64,000 nucleotides of DNA from Bacteroidales bacterium (lineage in GTDB: Bacteria; Bacteroidota; Bacteroidia; Bacteroidales; UBA932). The translations under genes were made by a program, and so were the position numbers. Positions 17,779 through 26,216 of the stretch are shown here, piece after piece. Every line of letters begins with the position of its first letter. The stretch's first letter is position 1. The notes under the pieces are model-generated. The model ran no database searches and was not told the origin of the DNA. It saw only the letters and a list, made by a program, of their open reading frames with translations. The stretch covers positions 1 through 64,000 of the forward strand of contig JAFXVX010000017.1 in the NCBI GenBank assembly GCA_017534745.1, read 5' to 3'.

Positions 17779-19070
17779 TTATTTCTTGGTTACGTAAAGG
17801 TCGCCAGCGTGCTCGCCGAAGGTGAAGAGCTTGAGGGTGTAGGCGCCTGCCTCGGGGAGGGCGATGTTGCAGTTGGGCTGCCCGGAAGTGCCGTCGGCAA
17901 GGCCGTAGGTAGGATTCTCATCGGTGGTCGCAGCGATCATGGAAGCGTCGATGGTCTTGTATTCGGCGAAAGGCTCCTCGTTGTTCCACATACCGTACTG
18001 GTACTCCCATGCACCGTTGAAACGGAATTTGAACTGGTCGCCCTCGGCATAGGTGATGTCGATACTCCAAGAGTCGTCATGATTATCGGTCATGACGAAA
18101 TCCCTGTTCCAGTTGGAGCCCATGATCTTGCCGATAACGCTCCACTTGTCCTTGACGACGACGGTCTCCTGGCCGCCGAAGGGGGATTCTCATCGGCGTC
18201 CTCCCAGTCGGTCACCTGGAGAGTGAAGGAAACTGCGCCTGCGACGGTCTCTTCCGTGATGGCAATCTCGGCCGTGTACTTCTTGCCCTTGGCGAAGGTA
18301 AAGGCCGAGGCGAGAGAATAGAGATAGACCGTCCCGTCTTCGGCAGTGACCTTGATCTGAGGCTGCGCGGTCTGAGGGACCGTCAGGAGCTGGAACACAT
18401 TCTTAGTCCCTTCATCGTCGCACTTGAGGGCGTTGATGTAGGGCATCTGCGCGCCGATGGATCCGTCGACGACAGCGCCGCCGTCGTTAAGATTGAACTG
18501 GGCGTAGGTCGAAAGGGCGGTGAGCTCCACCTTGCTGACCGCTGACGCCAGCTGGTTGTCAATCTTGACGACGATCTTGGAAAGGACGTGCTTGAAGTTG
18601 AGGTTGACCACCGCCGGATCCTCGGCGTTTGCCGGAGGATTGCCCGTGGCGTTCGCCACCATAAGGTCGGCTGCGGCATAGGCCTCGGCGGAACTCTGCT
18701 CCATTGACACATCGAAATCCATCGCCGCAGCGTTGGAAACCTCGGAACGGTAAGGATAGTATGCGGCAAAAGCCACCGGATCCGTCTGGTCTACAAGCCA
18801 CTTGATGGGGTCTGCGGGATCAACGACGACGGCCGTACCGGAGACAGTCGCTTTCACGTTGCTCTTGACAAGAGGAGCGCCGGCGAAGATACCGATCTCA
18901 TCGCCGTTTTCGAAAGCGGTGTCCGTCGCTTTCACGACGAAGCGGTTGATGTCTGCGCTGAAGCGGACATCACGTGAAGAATTAGCGACGGGCGCGCCGT
19001 CGTCTCCCTTGTTGCATCCTGCGACTATCATCGCAAGCGCAACCAGAATGAAGGCAGAAATGCGTTTCAT
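17779..19070 (-). pseudogene. fimbrillin/starch-binding fusion lipoprotein, frameshifted in a C run
   Basis: Third paralogue, split over two frames. The 5' frame (19070 to about 18180) encodes lipobox IVAGC, the fimbrillin-like half (VRFSADINRFVVKATD, GDEIGIFAGAPLVKSNVKATV, FKHVLSKIVVKID) and ends in VTDWEDADENP. The 3' frame (to 17779) encodes FGGQETVVVKDKWSVIGKIMGSNW, then FKFRFNGAWEYQYGMW and the closing strand AGAYTLKLFTF. The break is at five consecutive C on the minus strand (about 18180-18184); six C would join both halves into a ~430-residue protein like its neighbours. It may be a real slipped-strand (phase-variable) site, a recent lesion, or an assembly error. First gene of the five-gene operon. 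Confidence 0.75.
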
Positions 19071-19126
19071 AAAGATAGTATTGGTTATATAATTTCAACT
19101 AGTGTCTCAGTGGTCCCTAAGGATTT

Positions 19127-19134
19127 CAAAGTTA
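19127..19134 (-). promoter_or_regulatory. -7 promoter box of the fimbrillin/starch-binding operon
   Basis: Minus-strand TAACTTTG matches TAnnTTTG, giving a leader of about 50 nt before the ATG at 19070. It lies between the terminator of the preceding gene and the frameshifted first gene. Confidence 0.55.
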
Positions 19135-19163
19135 ATAAATATTTCGTTTATTTCTACGGCCGC

Positions 19164-19199
19164 ACAAAAAAACCGCCCCTCCTAAAAAGGAAGAGCGGT
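19164..19199 (-). terminator. Rho-independent terminator after the lipoprotein gene at 19219
   Basis: On the minus strand ACCGCTCTTCC pairs with GGAGGGGCGGT (11 bp with two G-U pairs, 6-nt loop), followed by seven T. It separates the 19219-20898 unit from the operon downstream. Confidence 0.85.
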
Positions 19200-19218
19200 A
19201 AAACTGATGACCGATGGT

Positions 19219-20727
19219 CTATTGCTTGACAAACATGAAATTTAATTCCGCAACATCAAGGTAAATGTCGTATGTGCCAGGGGTCAATTGGAATTTTATA
19301 TTTTCCCCGCCGCTCCAAACAGCCTTTCCATAGGGAGCGGCATCAGTCAAGAACAGATTATCACCACCGCACCATATGCCTTCATATTGGCTGAGAACAA
19401 ACTTAAACTCATATACTTTATTATCCGGAATAACAAGGCCATGGTAGGCAAACGAATAGTTGGCTCCGTAATTGTACTTGCTGAAAGTAATATTATCCCA
19501 ATCGGCGAGGTCATCGTTGTCACAGTCCAGATCCGTGCTTAGACTAACGCCGTCAATCGGCAACTCCCGGTCGGAATTATTATCCCAGTTACCACTGTTG
19601 TACTGCCAGCCATTCTCATCTTTCGACAGAGTAACCCAGAAAGTCTTGTCTCCCGAATCGGTCCTGTTGAAAGTCTGATTGCATTTTTCTATCGTTCCCG
19701 ACCAGTAGTTGCTATGACCTGATATACCCCACTGATTGCCATCTCCGTCAAGAAAATACCACCAAGGGTTTCCATCTGGATTAAACGCCGTCAACTGATA
19801 AGTGTCAGGGCCCGTCTTAATGTAACGGTTATATCCTCCCTGCCAACCATTTATATCGCTCACATGCCACCAGGTTGCGATTTCGTCCACATCGTAAGCG
19901 AAATTGCCCATATTGACAATCTGTCCGCGAGCGGGAGTAATGGGGGAAGATAAATTGGCTGTCCTCTGTTTGAAAATGTATGGTACATTATCTGTCATGG
20001 ACAGACTGAAATCGCCATAAGAGACATTCGCCGGCGTGGGGACAGGAATAAAATAAAGACCGTTGCCGCTGACACTGACACTGACGCTGTTGACGCCTCC
20101 GCTGACATAGGTCGTCGACCATGTTTCCGTATTGACGCTATAAGTACCGAAAACAGGATTCGACGTATTGAACTTCAGCACAGAAACACCGGCAGGCATA
20201 TTCACGAGGTTCACCTTCAGCATGGCGCCAAGATGCTTGAATTCGGCCGTATTGTGTTCTGTATCAATCTTGGCCATCATCGGAATCTGGACAGCCGTTC
20301 CGTCGAACCCGATGTTCCAGTTCACAAGAGTCTGATCGACATCCTCGAAATCCACATTACTTAGTGCAGGGATGATTTCTTTCGGATAATAAGCATAGTC
20401 CCCCACCTGAGTTCCTTCGTCAACCTCAGCCGAAAATGTTATCACACCATCACTGATCGATGAAACCGTAAGACAAATAGCCTCAGCCTTTCCAACGGCA
20501 TTACAAGCAATCAGGCCAATCTCATCTCCCATACCGAAAGTGAGTCTCCTTCCATCCATTGTAGCGCTGGTCTCCGGATCGATGATAACCTTGAGTTCAA
20601 TCCTCACCTTTTTGGAAGTCTGCTCCACGAGTGATTGATTATCAACAATTGTCTGTTCTTTATTGCAGGCGACACCCAAAAGGGCTATAGCCGCTATGAT
20701 TATACCAAACTTATTCATTGTCGTCAT
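19219..20727 (-). CDS. fimbrillin-like lipoprotein with C-terminal starch-binding-like region
   Basis: This 502-residue lipoprotein has lipobox LLGVAC (C21 from the first ATG; a second ATG three codons in, at 20718, is equally possible). Residues ~35-280 are fimbrillin-like (FGMGDEIGLIACN, VGDYAYYPKEI, AEFKHLGAMLKVNLV, GLYFIPVPTPANVSYGDFSL, SSPITPARGQIVNMG). After the linker an aromatic-rich region follows (TWWHVSDINGWQGGYNRYI, NPWWYFLDGDGNQWGI, FWVTLSKDENGWQYN, YEFKFVLSQYEGIWCGGDN, GTYDIYLDVAELNFMFVKQ), with the last blocks matching the end of SusE/F-type modules. It is AT-richer than the paralogues downstream. Lies 12 bp after a small peptide gene and ends at a strong terminator, so it forms a two-gene unit. 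Confidence 0.72.
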   Translation of the reverse strand: MTTMNKFGIIIAAIALLGVACNKEQTIVDNQSLVEQTSKKVRIELKVIIDPETSATMDGRRLTFGMGDEIGLIACNAVGKAEAICLTVSSISDGVITFSAEVDEGTQVGDYAYYPKEIIPALSNVDFEDVDQTLVNWNIGFDGTAVQIPMMAKIDTEHNTAEFKHLGAMLKVNLVNMPAGVSVLKFNTSNPVFGTYSVNTETWSTTYVSGGVNSVSVSVSGNGLYFIPVPTPANVSYGDFSLSMTDNVPYIFKQRTANLSSPITPARGQIVNMGNFAYDVDEIATWWHVSDINGWQGGYNRYIKTGPDTYQLTAFNPDGNPWWYFLDGDGNQWGISGHSNYWSGTIEKCNQTFNRTDSGDKTFWVTLSKDENGWQYNSGNWDNNSDRELPIDGVSLSTDLDCDNDDLADWDNITFSKYNYGANYSFAYHGLVIPDNKVYEFKFVLSQYEGIWCGGDNLFLTDAAPYGKAVWSGGENIKFQLTPGTYDIYLDVAELNFMFVKQ

Positions 20728-20739
20728 CTTTTAACAATG

Positions 20740-20898
20740 TTACCAGCCGATGGGGTTGCCGTCGTCATAATCCGAACCTTCCTCTGTCGAGGAATTTCCT
20801 AAAGCGTCGCTGGCGCTTCCAATAGATATAAGGAAATTATCATCGGTGAGAATTTCCATAAGTTCCGCTTCGGGAGCGATGTATTGTTCTTTATGCAT
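20740..20898 (-). CDS. small Bacteroidales peptide (52 aa) leading the lipoprotein unit
   Basis: This 52-residue peptide begins MHKEQYIAPEAELMEI, has a central hydrophobic NFLISIG and ends in an acidic Gly-rich tail. The K-x-Y-x-x-P-x-x-E start with a Gly/Ser/Asp tail is a pattern I recognise from many short unannotated Bacteroidales proteins next to lipoprotein genes; their role is unknown. The ATG at 20898 is chosen over 20931 because the promoter -7 box lies between. It has no signal peptide. Co-transcribed with the fimbrillin-like gene 12 bp downstream. Confidence 0.6.
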   Translation of the reverse strand: MHKEQYIAPEAELMEILTDDNFLISIGSASDALGNSSTEEGSDYDDGNPIGW

Positions 20899-20918
20899 GC
20901 TGCAAAATTTTTGAGCGG

Positions 20919-20949
20919 CAAAGGTAGCCAAAAATTATTGAATATCAAG
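20919..20949 (-). promoter_or_regulatory. promoter of the small peptide/lipoprotein unit
   Basis: Minus strand cTTG, 19-nt spacer, TACCTTTG (20926-20919). The -33 box almost abuts the stop of the lipoprotein gene at 20955, so the glucan operon upstream may read through into this unit. Confidence 0.7.
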
Positions 20950-20954
20950 CCTGC

Positions 20955-21368
20955 TCAGACATCATCAGAGTCCGTCTGGACCCTGACCGTGTTGCTGTAG
21001 ATGATTTCGGGGTCTTTACTCAGGTCGAGCGCCATAAAGGCACGGACAGAATACTGAGCGTCAGGCATCAGGCCGGAGAGTGTCATAGTGAAATTCTTCT
21101 CATCCCGGGGATACAGCTCCGTATTGTGCTGGGTGTCTTCATAAGACGGAGTCATGTCTCCATCCACCCAGATCAGGCCGCGCCTGAGTATCGGATCCTT
21201 GCTGGTAAGTTCAATTTTGAACGTCGCCGAGGTAGAAGTCTGTTCCGTCATTATGAGGAGGACACTATTTTCGGTGGGGCCATCAGGGCCGTTCCCCGAT
21301 CCCTTTTTGCAGGACCAGGCGCCGGCAAGAGCGAGTGCCGCTGCGAGGATTGCAATTATCTTTTTCAT
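20955..21368 (-). CDS. small lipoprotein with a fibronectin-III-like domain
   Basis: This 137-residue protein has a lipoprotein-type signal (ALALAGAWSC) and a Lys/Gly/Asn-rich spacer. One beta-sandwich-like domain follows, reading TSTSATFKIELTSKDPILRRGLIWV, then MTLSGLMPDAQYSVRAFMAL and TVRVQT, the strand pattern of a fibronectin type III repeat. The Trp at -2 of the lipobox is unusual. It starts 6 nt after the stop of the 1167-residue amylase gene and closes the long glucan operon. No function can be assigned; it may be an accessory surface protein. Confidence 0.65.
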   Translation of the reverse strand: MKKIIAILAAALALAGAWSCKKGSGNGPDGPTENSVLLIMTEQTSTSATFKIELTSKDPILRRGLIWVDGDMTPSYEDTQHNTELYPRDEKNFTMTLSGLMPDAQYSVRAFMALDLSKDPEIIYSNTVRVQTDSDDV

Positions 21369-21374
21369 AGCCGA

Positions 21375-24300
21375 TTAATTTAGTGCAAATACTACCGAAC
21401 TGTAGGCCGGCATCGTGACCGAAGTGCCGGAGACGGTGACCGCGCCGTTGCTGACGAGGATATTGGAGAGGTTATTGCCGTGGGCACTGCGGTCCACGGT
21501 GACGGTGGAACCAGAGAAGTTGTGGATTACGAGACAGACCTCGTCGCCGCTGTTGGCGTGCATGTACCAGGAGGCGATGCGGCCGTCGGAGTTGGCGGAG
21601 TCGGTCTCAATCCAGCCGTCCGCGAGGGCGGGGTTGGAGTTTCTCGCCGCGGCAAAGGTGCGGTAGAGCGTGAGGAGCGAATTGTCCTCGGCGGCCTGGA
21701 CCTCGACCGAAATCTCGGAGGTCAGCATAGCCTTGTCGTACTTGGAATTGATGCCCTTGAGGGCCATCCCCTTGCCGTTGGCATTCCACATGATCGGAGT
21801 ACGGATGTATTCGTCGGAAGTGCCCTTGACGCCCCAGTAGCCGAGCTCCTCGCCCTGGTAGATGAAAGGCTTGCCGGGGGCGGTGAGGAGCACGCAGGCG
21901 GCCGTCGCGATCTTCGGCTTGTAGTTGCCGAGTTCTGACGCGGTACGGGTCTCATCGTGGTTGGAGAGCTTGAGCGCGTCGATTGCGTCGGCGCGGTAGC
22001 TCTTGTACCAGCCGATGTGCTCGGCGAGGTTGCCGGCGATCCAGTTGCCGGTGCCGCTGTTGAGGGCGTCGCGAAGATCCCACCAGAAACTGAAGTCGAA
22101 CAGCGACGGGAGACCCTTGTAGTAGGTCTTGACATCGCCGGCCCAGGAGAGGTTCTCGCCGACCATATATATATTGTCGGTGTGGCCCTTGGACTGGTAG
22201 TATTCGTTGACCGCAGAATAGAACTTATCCCAGAAGACCGGGTTGAGGCTCTCGTCAGTCTCGTTGTTATAGATGTGCTTCACGGCGTCGAGGCGGAGGC
22301 CGTCGACTCCGAGGTCGATCCATTTTTTCACTGAGGTGAGGATTGCCTTGAATGAATCGGAGTTCTGACAAGAACCTATAGGCCCGTAGCTAATGTCGGC
22401 GAAAACACCGGTGTACTGCGAAGAATGGTACATCCACGGCTCCCCTACCGGCATTATGATGTTCTGGACCTTGTCGTTGTCGGAAGTGTTGTGATACAGG
22501 GTCTTGGGCTCGCCTTCGACAAGCTTGTCTCCGGCGGTCTCAACGCCCCACTTCTTGCCCGGAGTCCAAGTGCTGCCGCTCTCACCCTCGCGGATGAGGC
22601 AGCCCCACTCGGACTGGTAGTCGAGTATCATATAATATTTTTTCGTGCCGTTGCCGTTCGGCAGGAACTCGGTACACTGGGCATCGCCCCACCAGAGGTA
22701 GAAGCCGGAGCCGCCGCCGGTCGTGACGACCTCGTTGGTCTTGACCGCTGTCAGTTTGGGCGCCGAAGCGTTGGTCCAGTCGAGGTCGAGGCGGTAGCGG
22801 ACGGTGCTGCCGGCGCCGACAGTAGTCTGGAACCACTGGCCGCCGTTGTACGTCCCGGACGGCACCTGCGGGATCCTGCCGGCGCCGACATCCGACTGAG
22901 GGTTCTTGGAGAAGGAATAGTAGTTCCAGTAGGAAGACGACGAGCCCTTCTCCAGGCAGTCCTTAAACCATACGTGCTCGTTGCCGGTGTGGTTAATCAC
23001 GTAGTCGAGGTAAATCTTAATCCCATGCTCATGGGCGGCTGCCACAAGGGCGGAGAACTCAGCTTCGGTGCCGAACTTCGGATTGACCTTCATGAAATCC
23101 GTAACGTCGTAGCCGTGGTAGGACTGCGAAGGATGGATCGGCGACAGCCAAAGGGCTGTACAGCCGAGATCGACGAAGTAATCGAGGTGGTTCTTGATAC
23201 CGGTGAAATCACCCCAGCCGTCCCCGTCGGAGTCGGCGAAACTGTACACAAGTACCTGATAGGTAAGCCCAGAGAGCCTCGTCGTGGGGAAATTACCCAC
23301 GACCGAGCCGCCGAGAAGGAAGCCGGCCTTGCCCTCCGAGGCGTGCGTAAACGCCGCCCCGGCCGGGAGAACGTATGCGATGTTGTTCTCCGGAGCGAGA
23401 TAGATGTCATAGGAGCCGGTAGTGCCGACGGCGAGGTTGTTGCCGCCGTTCTGGAGATTGATCTTGGTGTCTGTCCCGACCGTAGTCACGCCACCTTCCA
23501 CGTATTCTCCCGCCCCGAGGTTGATGTTCCACGAGGCGTTATAGACGAACTTGAATCCCGGAGAATTAGTATTACCGGAGGGGATATCCTGAGTAGCAGT
23601 GAGAGTGACATTCTTCGCAACGTGCCAGTGGCCGTCGACGAACATCTCGGTGCCGGCCTTCTCGTTCCAGGAGTTGTGAAAGCCTACTACCGTCCAGGGG
23701 CTCGCGTCGGGAGCCCTCTGCGAGGCGACTCCCTCGGCGTTGTGGGTCCATTCAGCACCGGCGGGCTCAATGTAAAGGATACGCGCAGCCTCGGAGAAAT
23801 AGACGTCGTAGTTGCCGGCGGCTACAGTAATATTGTTTCCTTCGGCAGTGAGGTTGATACGGGTGTCGGTCTGCACGGTCGTCGTTGTGCCCTCGACATA
23901 GGCGCCGGCGCCGAAGGAGCCTTCGTGCCAGTCGTGAGCCTTGCGGAGTTTGAACTGGACTCCGGAAGCGAAGCTGACGTTCTGTGCGACAACGAAGTTG
24001 CCGTATTCGTACATGTCGATGTCGTCCTCCCAGTCCTCGTCCCAGTTGCCCACGAGAGTCCACTGTGAGCGTTCGCCGGGCTCCTCAGGCACGGGTTTGT
24101 CCTCCTCGTCGGCGCTCGGCTCCTCGGGATCCTCGGCGCCCTCGGCGTCGTGGCTCCACTCAGCCCCCGCTGTCTCAAGGTAAAGGATGAGGGCGTGGGG
24201 GGAGAAATAGACGTCGTAGTCGCCCTCGGAAGGGACGCTCATATTCTTGCCGCCTTCGCCCATAATAACCTTAGTATCAAGGGCAAGGGCATAAATATTC

Positions 24301-24878
24301 TCGCCAGGGAGACCGGCGCCCCAGTTATAGGTCCACCTCTTGTTGCGGCGGATCTTGAATGCATCGTCAGGCGTCAGGTGGACGTTTTTAGCCACCACGA
24401 AATTGCCGCACTTGACCGTCGGCTTGTCGCCGTTGTCCCAATCCCAGGAGCCGGCGAGGGTGTAGGTCGTGACCTCACCCTCTTCGACGTCGTCGGGGAC
24501 ATCCGGGTCGTCCGGGACATCCGGCGGAGCCTGGCCGTTGCCTCCCTGGGCCACAGGGATGATGACGCGGCTCTTGTTGTCGGCCATATTGGTGACGAAG
24601 ATACGGCCTGTGCGCTCCTTGTACCCCTTATTGGCTTTGGCGACGACCGTGATGGTCGCCGCTCCCCTGCCGAATGACGGGCTTACCGTCATCCAGGGGA
24701 CGCTGCTCTCGGTCGCCCAGGTCCCTGCGGTCTCTATGGTAAACATTTCGCTGCCGCCGTCGCCGGCAAAGCTCAGTCCCTTGACCGACGTCGTCACGGA
24801 GTTGTCCGGTCCCTTCTCCCTGTCGCAGGAGACGAAGACCAGGGCCAGGACAGCCAAAAACGATGCAATACGTTTCAT
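21375..24878 (-). CDS. multimodular surface alpha-amylase (BACON, three starch-binding modules, GH13)
   Basis: This 1167-residue lipoprotein has lipobox LVFVSC (C18). Order of parts: BACON-type domain ~30-112 (FTIETAGTWATESSVPWMTVSP, GRIFVTN), acidic Pro/Asp linker, three SusE/F-like modules (~138-245, ~270-385, ~390-515; each has GNFVVAKNV- or HWHVAKNV-like, FK(L/I/F)R or FKFV, YDVYFSP or YDIYLAP and a final AGAEWSHDAEG-type end), then GH13 ~540-1085 and a C-terminal beta domain. Catalytic residues: nucleophile D864 (GLRLDAVKH), acid E908 (MVGEN), D975 (SNHDETR). It probably acts on starch-like polymers at the cell surface. It is far larger than classical SusG (about 690). Co-transcribed with the GH13 at 24885 (6-nt gap). 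Confidence 0.9.
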   Translation of the reverse strand: MKRIASFLAVLALVFVSCDREKGPDNSVTTSVKGLSFAGDGGSEMFTIETAGTWATESSVPWMTVSPSFGRGAATITVVAKANKGYKERTGRIFVTNMADNKSRVIIPVAQGGNGQAPPDVPDDPDVPDDVEEGEVTTYTLAGSWDWDNGDKPTVKCGNFVVAKNVHLTPDDAFKIRRNKRWTYNWGAGLPGENIYALALDTKVIMGEGGKNMSVPSEGDYDVYFSPHALILYLETAGAEWSHDAEGAEDPEEPSADEEDKPVPEEPGERSQWTLVGNWDEDWEDDIDMYEYGNFVVAQNVSFASGVQFKLRKAHDWHEGSFGAGAYVEGTTTTVQTDTRINLTAEGNNITVAAGNYDVYFSEAARILYIEPAGAEWTHNAEGVASQRAPDASPWTVVGFHNSWNEKAGTEMFVDGHWHVAKNVTLTATQDIPSGNTNSPGFKFVYNASWNINLGAGEYVEGGVTTVGTDTKINLQNGGNNLAVGTTGSYDIYLAPENNIAYVLPAGAAFTHASEGKAGFLLGGSVVGNFPTTRLSGLTYQVLVYSFADSDGDGWGDFTGIKNHLDYFVDLGCTALWLSPIHPSQSYHGYDVTDFMKVNPKFGTEAEFSALVAAAHEHGIKIYLDYVINHTGNEHVWFKDCLEKGSSSSYWNYYSFSKNPQSDVGAGRIPQVPSGTYNGGQWFQTTVGAGSTVRYRLDLDWTNASAPKLTAVKTNEVVTTGGGSGFYLWWGDAQCTEFLPNGNGTKKYYMILDYQSEWGCLIREGESGSTWTPGKKWGVETAGDKLVEGEPKTLYHNTSDNDKVQNIIMPVGEPWMYHSSQYTGVFADISYGPIGSCQNSDSFKAILTSVKKWIDLGVDGLRLDAVKHIYNNETDESLNPVFWDKFYSAVNEYYQSKGHTDNIYMVGENLSWAGDVKTYYKGLPSLFDFSFWWDLRDALNSGTGNWIAGNLAEHIGWYKSYRADAIDALKLSNHDETRTASELGNYKPKIATAACVLLTAPGKPFIYQGEELGYWGVKGTSDEYIRTPIMWNANGKGMALKGINSKYDKAMLTSEISVEVQAAEDNSLLTLYRTFAAARNSNPALADGWIETDSANSDGRIASWYMHANSGDEVCLVIHNFSGSTVTVDRSAHGNNLSNILVSNGAVTVSGTSVTMPAYSSVVFALN

Positions 24879-24884
24879 TTCAGA

Positions 24885-26216
24885 CTATTTCTGTAAGACA
24901 ATGTAATCCCACGGCTCGAGCATGCCGTCGATAAACTCTCCGGCGAGATCGTCGCCGAAGGCGCTGATGTAGTCGCCGTCAAGTTCGAGGTGGACGGGCT
25001 GCGCGCTTCCGGTGAGATTGGCGAGGACGATGACCTTGTTGTCCTCCACCTCGCGGGAGAATCCGAGGACTCCCTCAGGAAGGCCTTCGATCCAGACTGC
25101 GGGGCCGCCCTTCTCGCCAGCTGCGAGAGCCGGGTTGGAGTGGCGCAGATCGACGAGGGCGCTGAAGAAGTCGGTGTACCTGTTGGCGCTCCAGTCGGTG
25201 ATGGGATCCTTCTCAAAGAAGGCGAGACGGCGGTCGAGGCCGATCTCCTGGCCGGTGTAGATGAGCGGCTGACCCTTCGGGAGGGTGAAGCAAAGCACGG
25301 CCATCACATCGGCCGCGTCGCCCATCCTTTCGAACTCGGTCCCGGCCCACGAGTTCTCGTCGTGGTTGGAGGTGAACATAAGCCTGTAGGCCGACGCCGG
25401 CGTCGCCTCGGCGTCGCGGGCGACGTAGTCCTTGAGGTCGGCGACCGTCTTCTCGCCGCGGGCGATGGAGTTCATCAGGTGATGGAGCTCCCAGGCGTAG
25501 GTTGCGTCGAAGGTGACATCCGGATTGACAAGACCGGGCTTCTCAGCCTCGGCGAGGAAGTAGGCGTCCGGATAGTCGGCGTTCATCGCGGGAAGGACAG
25601 CCTCCCAGAACTTCGCCGGCATCTCGCCCGCCGCGTCGCAGCGGAATCCATCGACGCCCTTATCGAGCCAGAACCTCATGCAGCTGTCCTGGGCGGCCCA
25701 GACCGCCTCGTTCTCGTAGTTGAGGCTGCGGGTGTCGGTCCAGTCGTATTCCCAGATGGCGTTGCCGAGGGAATCCCTCTCGTAGAAGTCGGCCGGCTCG
25801 GTCGTCATCCAGATGTGATCCGGAGCCGTCTGGTTCGCCACCCAGTCGAGGATGACCTTGAATCCGAGCTCGTGGGCCTTCGCGAGAAGGCTTTCGAAGT
25901 CCTCCATCGTGCCGAATTCGGGGTTCACTTTGCGGTAGTCGGAGATGGCGTAGTAGGAGCCAAGCGTACCCTTACGCTCCACAGTACCAATCTCATACAT
26001 CGGCATTAGCCACAGAATATCCACCCCCAGCTTCTGAAGTCTCGGCAACTGTGCCTCAACGCCCTTGAATGTCCCCTCCGAGGAGAATTGACGGATATTG
26101 ACTTCGTACATCACTGAGTTATAGGACCACTCCGGATGCACCGGCTTCTCCGCTGCCTTTCTGCAGCAGCCAAACGCCACCGCGATAATCGATAAAACTA
26201 TAAATATCTTTTTCAT
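24885..26216 (-). CDS. GH13 family alpha-glucanase, small lipoprotein
   Basis: This 443-residue protein has a lipoprotein signal ending VAFGC (C17). It is a compact GH13 barrel: nucleophile D194 in GVDGFRCDAAGE, acid E223 in FLAEAE, D286 in FTSNHDENS. In region I, where family members have D-x-x-x-N-H, it reads DWVANQ (D124, Q129), so the usual substrate-binding His is Gln; the paralogue at 39499 keeps His. No acidic run follows the lipid Cys, unlike the SusG-like gene, so a periplasmic-facing place is possible (inference). Probably cleaves imported maltooligosaccharides. Overlaps the GH53 stop by 4 bp, so they are translationally coupled. Confidence 0.88.
   Translation of the reverse strand: MKKIFIVLSIIAVAFGCCRKAAEKPVHPEWSYNSVMYEVNIRQFSSEGTFKGVEAQLPRLQKLGVDILWLMPMYEIGTVERKGTLGSYYAISDYRKVNPEFGTMEDFESLLAKAHELGFKVILDWVANQTAPDHIWMTTEPADFYERDSLGNAIWEYDWTDTRSLNYENEAVWAAQDSCMRFWLDKGVDGFRCDAAGEMPAKFWEAVLPAMNADYPDAYFLAEAEKPGLVNPDVTFDATYAWELHHLMNSIARGEKTVADLKDYVARDAEATPASAYRLMFTSNHDENSWAGTEFERMGDAADVMAVLCFTLPKGQPLIYTGQEIGLDRRLAFFEKDPITDWSANRYTDFFSALVDLRHSNPALAAGEKGGPAVWIEGLPEGVLGFSREVEDNKVIVLANLTGSAQPVHLELDGDYISAFGDDLAGEFIDGMLEPWDYIVLQK

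Noticed and set aside
19071..19163. Invertible promoter for the fimbrillin/starch-binding operon
   Set aside because: No inverted repeats flank the promoter and no recombinase gene is near.
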